From Micrococcaceae bacterium UBA4005 (GTDB lineage: Bacteria; Actinomycetota; Actinomycetes; Actinomycetales; Micrococcaceae), in the NCBI GenBank assembly GCA_002384315.1, contig DGBL01000134.1, forward strand, positions 4,322 to 16,651: a stretch of 12,330 nt of DNA, given 5' to 3'. This document shows, in pieces, positions 6,869 to 12,330 of this stretch. The translations under genes and the position numbers were made by a program. The notes under the pieces are model-generated. The model worked only from the letters and a program-made list of their open reading frames with translations. It was not told the origin of the DNA and made no database searches. Positions within the stretch are counted from its first letter, which is position 1. Each line of letters starts with the position of its first letter.

Positions 6869-7954
6869 TTAGGCGTCCATATCTCCTCGTATGAATGCTT
6901 CGACTTTCTCGTAAGCAATGTCGTCTGCGTACTGCACCGGCGGGGATTTCATGAAGTAGCTCGACGCGGAGAGGATCGGTCCGCCAATGCCCCGGTCAAG
7001 GGCGATCTTCGCTGCCCGGATAGCGTCGATGATCACGCCGGCGGAGTTGGGTGAATCCCAGACTTCCAGTTTGTATTCCAGCGATACCGGCGCGTCGCCG
7101 AAGTTGCGTCCTTCGAGCCGGACGAATGCCCATTTACGGTCGTCGAGCCATGCCACGTAATCGGAAGGGCCGATGTGGACATCATCCTGGTGCAGATGCG
7201 CTTTGACGTTGGAGGTGACGGCCTGGGTCTTGGATATTTTCTTCGACTCAAGCCGGTCGCGCTCCAACATGTTCTTGAAATCCATATTGCCGCCAACATT
7301 CAGTTGGTAGGTGCGATCTAGGGTGACTCCGCGGTCCTCGAAGAGCTTCGCCATGACGCGGTGGGTGATAGTCGCACCGATCTGGCTCTTGATGTCGTCG
7401 CCCACGATAGGCACACCGGCTGCGGTGAATTTGTCAGCCCATTCCTTGGTTCCGGCGATAAATACCGGCAATGCGTTGACGAAGGCAACGCCTGCATCAA
7501 TGGCGCATTGCGCATAGTATTTCGCTGCGTGTTCCGACCCGACAGGAAGGTAGCAGACCAGGACGTCGGCTTTGGTGGCTTTCAGTTGCCCGACAATATC
7601 GACGGGCTCCTCGTCGGATTCGACAATGGTTTCCCGGTAGTACTTACCGAGGCCGTCCATGGTGTGTCCGCGCTGGACAATCACGCCGGTCGGCGGGACG
7701 TCGGCAATTTTGATGGTGTTGTTCTCGCTGGCACCAATCGCCTCGGCGAGATCGATTCCAACCTTCTTTCCATCGACATCAAACGCCGCCACGAATTCCA
7801 CATCGCCTACATGGTATTTTCCGAATTCGACATGCATCAGCCCTGGCACAGATGCCGAGGGGTCAGCGTCCCGGTAGTACTGCACGCCCTGCACGAGGGA
7901 TGCTGCACAGTTTCCGACGCCGATAATTGCCACCCGAATGGGGTTTGTTCCCAC
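6869..7954 (-). CDS. ino1: Inositol-3-phosphate synthase
   Basis: NAD-dependent enzyme that converts glucose 6-phosphate to myo-inositol 3-phosphate, supplying phosphatidylinositol and mycothiol synthesis. It has 361 residues, the short actinobacterial/archaeal-type length. The N-terminal Rossmann motif is [13 protein letters not shown] (residues 8-20). Conserved blocks include [49 protein letters not shown] and the C-terminal [13 protein letters not shown]. It starts with GTG at 7954, preceded by GAGGAGA (7958-7964), a good ribosome binding site. It is transcribed away from the GT87 operon and convergent with the AbiEi-like gene. Its product is the acceptor used by MshA at 1855-3102. In some actinobacteria ino1 is next to a PadR-family regulator gene; none is present here. 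Confidence 0.95.
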   Translation of the reverse strand: MGTNPIRVAIIGVGNCAASLVQGVQYYRDADPSASVPGLMHVEFGKYHVGDVEFVAAFDVDGKKVGIDLAEAIGASENNTIKIADVPPTGVIVQRGHTMDGLGKYYRETIVESDEEPVDIVGQLKATKADVLVCYLPVGSEHAAKYYAQCAIDAGVAFVNALPVFIAGTKEWADKFTAAGVPIVGDDIKSQIGATITHRVMAKLFEDRGVTLDRTYQLNVGGNMDFKNMLERDRLESKKISKTQAVTSNVKAHLHQDDVHIGPSDYVAWLDDRKWAFVRLEGRNFGDAPVSLEYKLEVWDSPNSAGVIIDAIRAAKIALDRGIGGPILSASSYFMKSPPVQYADDIAYEKVEAFIRGDMDA

Positions 7955-7957
7955 GGT

Positions 7958-7964
7958 TCTCCTC
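7958..7964 (-). promoter_or_regulatory. Ribosome binding site for ino1
   Basis: Read on the minus strand this is GAGGAGA, 3 nt before the GTG start at 7954 (core AGGAG 4 nt away). It supports the GTG start of this gene. Confidence 0.7.
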
Positions 7965-8026
7965 GAAAGTTCTCAGACAGATACTGCTGGGGTGCTCCGC
8001 AGCCGAGCTCAAAGTTGGTGAATTCC

Positions 8027-8032
8027 AGTGTA
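8027..8032 (-). promoter_or_regulatory. Possible ino1 -10 element (TACACT)
   Basis: On the minus strand TACACT fits TANNNT and would start transcription near 8020, giving a leader of about 65 nt with the ribosome binding site at 7958-7964. No convincing -35 hexamer is seen. The 128-nt gap to the divergent gene leaves room for regulatory sites, but no clear operator is visible. Confidence 0.35.
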
Positions 8033-8069
8033 CGTCCATTCAGCATGTTCATTCCGTTCCGATTCTCGC

Positions 8070-8075
8070 TAGGCT
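8070..8075 (+). promoter_or_regulatory. -10 element TAGGCT, leaderless-type promoter of the envelope operon
   Basis: TAGGCT fits TANNNT and ends 7 nt before the ATG at 8083, with only a weak AGG between. This is the same arrangement as at 3159-3172 and supports a leaderless transcript for the first gene of the three-gene operon. Confidence 0.5.
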
Positions 8076-8082
8076 CTAGGTC

Positions 8083-9624
8083 ATGAGCCCGCGGCAAAGA
8101 ATATGCGGTCCGTTCCGCATCAGCGTGCCGACCAGAGGTGATGCGCTGCTGCGGCAGCTGAACGAAGTCGTGGGCGGGCCGATGGGCAGCAGGAGCGCTC
8201 CGGGTCTCGTGCGCCCCGGGTACTTCACGGTGCCGCGGGTCCTGATATTGATGACGACGACGGCGGCGCTCGTAGGACTGCTCCTGAAGACCCCATGCCG
8301 GGTCGGTGGATGGACACCGCCGGAACAGTTCTACATGACGTGCTACAGCGACTGGACGGAACTGTTCCTTTCCCGGGGACTCGGGTGGGGCGCATTTCCA
8401 TTGATCGACAGGTCCATGCTCTTTGAATATCCCGTACTGCTGGCGGTGCTCGCAGGGGTAACGTCCCTGCTGGTGGCGCCTGCTCAGGCTACGGGGCTCG
8501 GTGATCAGGCGCGAGCAGCGCAATATTTTGATGTGAATGCCACGCTCCTGGCTGGCGTGTGGATCATCACGGTGCTGGTTACGATGCGCCTGGCCAACAG
8601 ACGTCCATGGGATGCGGCGATGGTGGCTGTGGCGCCCGGAATCATTTTCGCCGGCACGATCAATTGGGATCTGTGGGCAGTGATGTTAACCGCTTTGGGC
8701 ATGCTCGCCTTTGCGCGGCACAGGCCGTTGCTCGCTGGTGTGATTTTCGGGCTGGGAACGGCGGTTAAAGTTTATCCGCTGCTGTTGCTGGGCGCCATCC
8801 TTGTGCTCGCGGTGCGCACAAAAATGGTACGCCCCTTCGTGCTCGCAGCCAGCGGACTGATAGCGACGTGGGCGGTGGTCGATATTCCCTTCATGCTCCA
8901 CGACCTGGGTGCATGGAAGTATTTTCTTGACTTCACCCAGGATCGTGAGGCGGGTCTGTCCTCGGTGTGGTTCGTTTATAACGCTGTGGCTGGCCCGCTC
9001 GCGTTGCCGTTGTTGGATCCGGCTACCATCAACACTCTGGGACTGCTGCTATTCATTCTGGCGTGTGGTGCGATTCTGGTGTTGGGATTGGCCGCCGAAC
9101 GCCGTCCCCGTCTGGCCCAACTCGCGGTACTGATAGTCGGTGCGTTCATTCTCACCAATAAAGTTTACTCACCGCAGTTCGTCCTCTGGCTGATCCCTTT
9201 GGTGGCCCTTGCTGTGCCCCGGTGGCGAACGTATGTCCTCTGGCAACTGCTCGAAGTCCTGCACTGGTGGGCTGTCTGGATGTATCTTGGCGCGCAGACC
9301 GGAGGGGGTGCGACAGAGCACAATATCGATGAAACATACTACGTCTTCGCAGTAATCGGACATATTCTTGGAACGTTATACGTCATGGTAGCCGTGGTGA
9401 TGGACATTTTTCACCCGCGCTCTGATCCCGTCCGCCGCCTTGGTATCGATGATCCGCAAGGCGGCCCGTTTGACCATGCTCCCGACCGGTATACCCTGCG
9501 GCCACAGACTGTCGACGAAGAGCAGCTCGGCAGGACGAGCGGCCCAACCGGCGTGGAGGAGGCTCCGCGAGCCGCTCGGGTAGGCTTGGCCCAATCCCGT
9601 CCTCCAGTGAAAGATCCACCGTGA
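8083..9624 (+). CDS. Glycosyltransferase 87 / DUF2029-like integral membrane protein
   Basis: A 513-residue polytopic membrane protein with about 11 hydrophobic segments, from residue 50 to about 441, and a hydrophilic C-terminal tail of about 70 residues. It resembles actinobacterial DUF2029/GT87 proteins, GT-C-fold enzymes that use polyprenyl-phosphate-linked sugars, often mannose. Visible family features are the acidic first external loop CYSDWTELFLSRGL (Asp90), LFEYPVLLAVL (113-123), the INWDLWAV segment and AVKVYPLLLLG (237-247). The M. tuberculosis homologue I would expect is the Rv0051-type protein encoded between a penicillin-binding protein gene and rpsF; this is recall, not a search. 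The start at 8083 is set by the -10 hexamer just upstream. The stop overlaps the GTG of the FemAB gene (GTGA). Sugar donor and acceptor cannot be predicted. Confidence 0.85.
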   Translation: MSPRQRICGPFRISVPTRGDALLRQLNEVVGGPMGSRSAPGLVRPGYFTVPRVLILMTTTAALVGLLLKTPCRVGGWTPPEQFYMTCYSDWTELFLSRGLGWGAFPLIDRSMLFEYPVLLAVLAGVTSLLVAPAQATGLGDQARAAQYFDVNATLLAGVWIITVLVTMRLANRRPWDAAMVAVAPGIIFAGTINWDLWAVMLTALGMLAFARHRPLLAGVIFGLGTAVKVYPLLLLGAILVLAVRTKMVRPFVLAASGLIATWAVVDIPFMLHDLGAWKYFLDFTQDREAGLSSVWFVYNAVAGPLALPLLDPATINTLGLLLFILACGAILVLGLAAERRPRLAQLAVLIVGAFILTNKVYSPQFVLWLIPLVALAVPRWRTYVLWQLLEVLHWWAVWMYLGAQTGGGATEHNIDETYYVFAVIGHILGTLYVMVAVVMDIFHPRSDPVRRLGIDDPQGGPFDHAPDRYTLRPQTVDEEQLGRTSGPTGVEEAPRAARVGLAQSRPPVKDPP

Positions 9625-10745
9625 GCGAAGCCCCTTACCGCTACGAGAAGCTGAGCGAGCAGGCATTCGATGCTCTCGTCGAGATCTACCCGACAGTGAC
9701 CGTCCCAGTCGAGCAGAGTCCGTTGTGGGCCCGGTTCGAGGCAGCGCTGGGCCGGCGGCCCTACGGAATGTGGGCGTACTATTCGCGCAATGGCGCGCTG
9801 GTGGCGACGGCATCGTATCTGCACATCAGCCGACGGTTCCGAGAGTCTCTGGTAGTTGTCAATGGACCCGTGTGGTTTAGCGAAAGGACAGCGTCGGCAG
9901 AGACTGAACTGATGCGGACCGTGCAGTCGCAGTTCGCGCGTGCGGCCGGGGTAAATCCGTTATACGTGCGTATGCAAATCCGACATCCCCGCCTGCCCGC
10001 CCTGGGACCGCTCGAACACGGGTGGTACGAACGCGAAATCGTGGTTGACCTTGAACCCGAGGAAGAAGCGATCTTCAAAAGCTTTCGGCCCAATGCACGT
10101 AATAGCATCCGGCGGGCGAAGCGGGCCGGCATCGAGGTGGTGTCTATTCCACGTTCGGAATGGATCGAGGTGTTCCGCAACGAGCTCTATCCAATCTTGG
10201 AGGAGACTGCGGCACGGGATAACTTCCAGAGTTTCGAGAGATCGTACTACGAAAAATTCATGACCGAGCTCGGAGACTACGTGCGCTTGCTGGTGGCGTA
10301 TCAGGACCGAACCGCCGTGAGCTGGCTTATCACCACCGAATATCGGGGCTACGGGGTCTACTATTTTGCCGGAAGTTCCCACCAAGCACGCAAAAATTTT
10401 GCTCCGTACCTATTGCTTTGGGAAGCCTTTCGGGCGTTGAAGGCGGCGGGTAACCATAGTTGCGGCCTGACCGGCATCGTGAGTGAAAATTACCCGCAAT
10501 TGATCAACGTCACCACGTTTAAACGGAACTTCTCGAGCAATGTCGTCGAGCTTCCGACAACCTACGACATTCCGCTCCACGGAGTGCGGTACCGGATACT
10601 GGCCATACTTCTCGGGCTCAGACGAGGCGTCCCGGTCCTTGGCGGAACGGCGCGACGGGGGGCGGGGATGCTGGGAGGGCTGTTCGGTGGCAGCGGTCGC
10701 CGCAATGCCGCCGAGGGTTCGACGGATACGGAGCGCCGTGGCTGA
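9621..10745 (+). CDS. FemAB-type peptidyltransferase (peptidoglycan interpeptide bridge)
   Basis: A 374-residue protein with the tandem-GNAT architecture of the FemABX family, which adds amino acids from aminoacyl-tRNA to the stem peptide of lipid II. Visible motifs are VPVEQSPLWARFEAALGRRPYG (28-49), RPNARNSIRRAKRAGIEV (156-173, the typical Fem basic helix), ARDNFQSFERSYYEKF (198-213) and YYFAGSSHQARKNFAPYLLLWEAF (237-260), which ends in the second acyltransferase fold. A glycine/arginine-rich tail of about 40 residues follows. The GTG start overlaps the GT87 stop codon by 4 nt, with no strong ribosome binding site, so translational coupling is likely. Which amino acid it adds cannot be read from sequence. 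Relatives also aminoacylate lipids or modify other wall components, so the peptidoglycan role is likely but not certain. Confidence 0.85.
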   Translation: MSEAPYRYEKLSEQAFDALVEIYPTVTVPVEQSPLWARFEAALGRRPYGMWAYYSRNGALVATASYLHISRRFRESLVVVNGPVWFSERTASAETELMRTVQSQFARAAGVNPLYVRMQIRHPRLPALGPLEHGWYEREIVVDLEPEEEAIFKSFRPNARNSIRRAKRAGIEVVSIPRSEWIEVFRNELYPILEETAARDNFQSFERSYYEKFMTELGDYVRLLVAYQDRTAVSWLITTEYRGYGVYYFAGSSHQARKNFAPYLLLWEAFRALKAAGNHSCGLTGIVSENYPQLINVTTFKRNFSSNVVELPTTYDIPLHGVRYRILAILLGLRRGVPVLGGTARRGAGMLGGLFGGSGRRNAAEGSTDTERRG

Positions 10746-12180
10746 AGTCGAAGTGGTCGGTGCTGGCCCCAATGGCCTGGCCGCTGCCGTCACCATGGCG
10801 CGAGCGGGGCTGCAGGTGCGGGTCCACGAGGCTGCTGGAACCGCAGGCGGCGGGGCACGCTCGCTCGAGCTTATGGAACCCGGCCATTTTCACGATATGT
10901 GCTCCGCTGTGCATCCAATGGCTCTGGCATCCCCCTTCTTTAGCGCGTTCGAGCTGACTAAGAGAATCGGGTTCGCGGTTCCAGAACTTTCCTATGCTCA
11001 TCCGCTAGATCACGGGCGGGCAGCCCTCGCGTATCGGAGCCTAGAACGAACCATTGCGGAGCTTGGAGAGGATGGGGAGGCGTACCGCAGCCTCATGGGT
11101 CCACTGGTGGAGCGCGCCGACGGGATCGTGGCGCTCACGCTCAACCACCTGCTTCGGCCTCCGGCGGATTGGGGCGCTTCGCTGAGGTTTGCGCGCGCGA
11201 CGCTGGACCAAGGATCCGCCCGGTGGAACCGGCGCTTTCGTACCGATGAAGCCGCGGCGTTGCTGACCGGTGTCATGGCCCACCCCGTGGGACGGTTACC
11301 CTCCTTGACAGGAGCTGGGGCCGGCCTAGTGCTGGGGATACTGGCGCACACCGTGGGCTGGGCCATCCCAGTGGGCGGCTCGCAGTCGATCACGGATGCG
11401 ATGGTGCAGGACCTTCGAGCCCATGGTGGGGAGTTGGTGGTGAATCACCGGGTCTCGACCCTAGATGAGTTCGCCGCGGCGAAGGTAGTTCTTCTTGACG
11501 TCTCACCATCGGCATTGCTCGAACTTGGAGGCAGCCGCATTCCTGCAGCATACGGCCGGGCGCTGAAGCGGTTTAGCTATGGAAACGCGGCCTGCAAGGT
11601 TGATTTCATCCTCTCCGGACCGGTTCCGTGGACCGCCAGTGATGTTGCACAGGCTGGAACTGTCCATCTGGGGGGCACCCGCGCCGAAATTGCCGAAGCC
11701 GAGCGGGAGGTGGCGCAGGGCCGACACCCGGAAAAACCGTATGTGTTGTTGTCGCAACCCGGAGGATTCGACCCCACCCGTGCGCCGCAGGGTACCCAGA
11801 CTCTCTGGACGTACTGTCATGTCCCGCGAGGATCGACGCGGGACATGACAGCGGCCGTGACGGCTCAGATTGAGCGCTTCGCGCCGGGATTCCGGGACGT
11901 CGTCGTTCAGTCGAGAACGACGACGGCGGCCGATTTGGAACGCTACAACACCAATTATGTGGGTGGCGATTTCGGGGGTGGCGAGATATCCCTCCGGCAG
12001 ATTGTTGCCCGCCCGGTTCTGTCCTTCAATCCTTGGCGAACCCCCCTGAAAGGTGTTTACCTGTGTTCCCAGTCGACACCCCCAGGGCCCGGGGTGCATG
12101 GCATGGCCGGGTATCACGCAGCGCAGCGCGCTCTGCGCACCGAGTTCGGCCTGCCGGTCCCAGGCTTAGGCGTGGAATAA
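10738..12180 (+). CDS. FAD-dependent oxidoreductase, phytoene desaturase/PYROXD2-like
   Basis: A 480-residue flavoprotein of the NAD(P)/FAD-dependent oxidoreductase family related to phytoene desaturases and PYROXD2. The N-terminal dinucleotide-binding motif VVGAGPNGLAAAVTMARAG (residues 6-24) is followed by an acidic residue at the end of the second strand (VHEAA). The C-terminal FAD-contact block GVYLCSQSTPPGPGVHGMAGYHAA is intact. The GTG at 10738 is preferred because GGAG lies 4 nt upstream and the FAD motif starts directly after it; ATG 10705 would add 11 basic residues. The gene overlaps the FemAB gene by 8 nt, so it is the third gene of the operon. No other carotenoid genes are nearby, so carotenoid synthesis should not be assumed; the substrate is unknown. 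Confidence 0.85.
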   Translation: MAEVEVVGAGPNGLAAAVTMARAGLQVRVHEAAGTAGGGARSLELMEPGHFHDMCSAVHPMALASPFFSAFELTKRIGFAVPELSYAHPLDHGRAALAYRSLERTIAELGEDGEAYRSLMGPLVERADGIVALTLNHLLRPPADWGASLRFARATLDQGSARWNRRFRTDEAAALLTGVMAHPVGRLPSLTGAGAGLVLGILAHTVGWAIPVGGSQSITDAMVQDLRAHGGELVVNHRVSTLDEFAAAKVVLLDVSPSALLELGGSRIPAAYGRALKRFSYGNAACKVDFILSGPVPWTASDVAQAGTVHLGGTRAEIAEAEREVAQGRHPEKPYVLLSQPGGFDPTRAPQGTQTLWTYCHVPRGSTRDMTAAVTAQIERFAPGFRDVVVQSRTTTAADLERYNTNYVGGDFGGGEISLRQIVARPVLSFNPWRTPLKGVYLCSQSTPPGPGVHGMAGYHAAQRALRTEFGLPVPGLGVE

Positions 12181-12200
12181 CGCGTGCCGGACTTTGCTGT

Positions 12201-12330
12201 TCAGTCGCGCAGCGGCGGGCGGGTATCCTCGTCCTGATTCTGGAACGGTGTTTCCCCGGATCCGGCAGCGCTTCCGGCGCTGGAAGTAGTATCCCGACCG
12301 CTCTCGGAATTTTCCGCCCGGTGCATAGCC
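12201..12330 (-). CDS. Possible C-terminal end of a convergent gene, cut by the window edge
   Basis: On the minus strand a frame is open from the window edge to a TGA at 12203-12201, giving about 42 residues ending TRPPLRD. The peptide is rich in Ser, Gly, Glu, Asp and Thr, like the disordered tail of a larger protein, and has no recognisable domain. The stop lies 20 nt from the oxidoreductase stop, a normal convergent spacing. I see no intrinsic terminator in the gap and no plus-strand gene here. It is too short to identify and could be a chance open frame. Confidence 0.4.
   Translation of the reverse strand, partial: AMHRAENSESGRDTTSSAGSAAGSGETPFQNQDEDTRPPLRD

Noticed and set aside
7361..8086. 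241-codon plus-strand frame antisense to ino1
   Set aside because: ino1 is clearly real here; the antisense translation has no conserved motif or ribosome binding site.
10540..10737. N-terminal extension of the oxidoreductase into the FemAB gene
   Set aside because: It would overlap FemAB by about 200 nt with unconserved sequence; the FAD motif begins right after GTG 10738.
11503..12117. 204-codon minus-strand frame inside the oxidoreductase gene
   Set aside because: The plus strand encodes an intact conserved flavoprotein, including the C-terminal FAD block; the minus frame looks random.
1..12330. tRNA, rRNA, riboswitch or CRISPR array
   Set aside because: No cloverleaf-like sequence, regularly spaced repeats or recognisable riboswitch core was seen in any intergenic gap.

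Overview
The window is high-GC actinobacterial DNA. The evidence is the mycothiol enzyme MshA, an actinobacterial-type inositol-3-phosphate synthase, many GTG starts, GTGA stop/start overlaps and TANNNT -10 hexamers placed 6-7 nt before start codons. The gene set (GT87/DUF2029 membrane protein, FemAB transferase, Ino1) most resembles Micrococcales/Actinomycetales; I cannot name a genus.

Layout. 1-1748 (+): the 3' part of a CCA-adding enzyme gene, overlapping a histidine-phosphatase gene by 4 nt. 1855-3939 (+): mshA, then a gene of the actinobacterial 'phosphatase' family with its own apparently leaderless promoter. 3965-5635 (+): fhs, formate-tetrahydrofolate ligase. 5636-6868: an orphan AbiEi-like/DUF559-like gene (5806-6738) flanked on both sides by related 68-bp palindromic elements; the right copy is a near-perfect 30-bp hairpin. 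6869-7954 (-): ino1, convergent with the AbiEi-like gene and divergent from the next operon. 8083-12180 (+): a three-gene overlapping operon of GT87-like membrane glycosyltransferase, FemAB-type peptidyltransferase and FAD-dependent oxidoreductase. 12201-12330 (-): probably the C-terminal tail of another gene. No intergenic stretch exceeds 300 bases.

How the genes fit together. Ino1 makes the inositol phosphate that MshA glycosylates in the first committed step of mycothiol synthesis. The next step, removal of the phosphate ('MshA2'), has to my knowledge no assigned gene. Here mshA has a phosphatase-family gene on each side, which makes both candidates. The GT87 and FemAB genes point to envelope or peptidoglycan assembly. 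CCA-adding enzyme and fhs are housekeeping.

The least ordinary part is 5690-6825, a solitary nuclease-fold/AbiEi-like gene bracketed by two homologous palindromes, one intact and one decayed. It recalls the arrangement of REP elements around a RAYT gene, but with an unrelated protein family. No tRNA, rRNA, CRISPR array or insertion sequence was seen.
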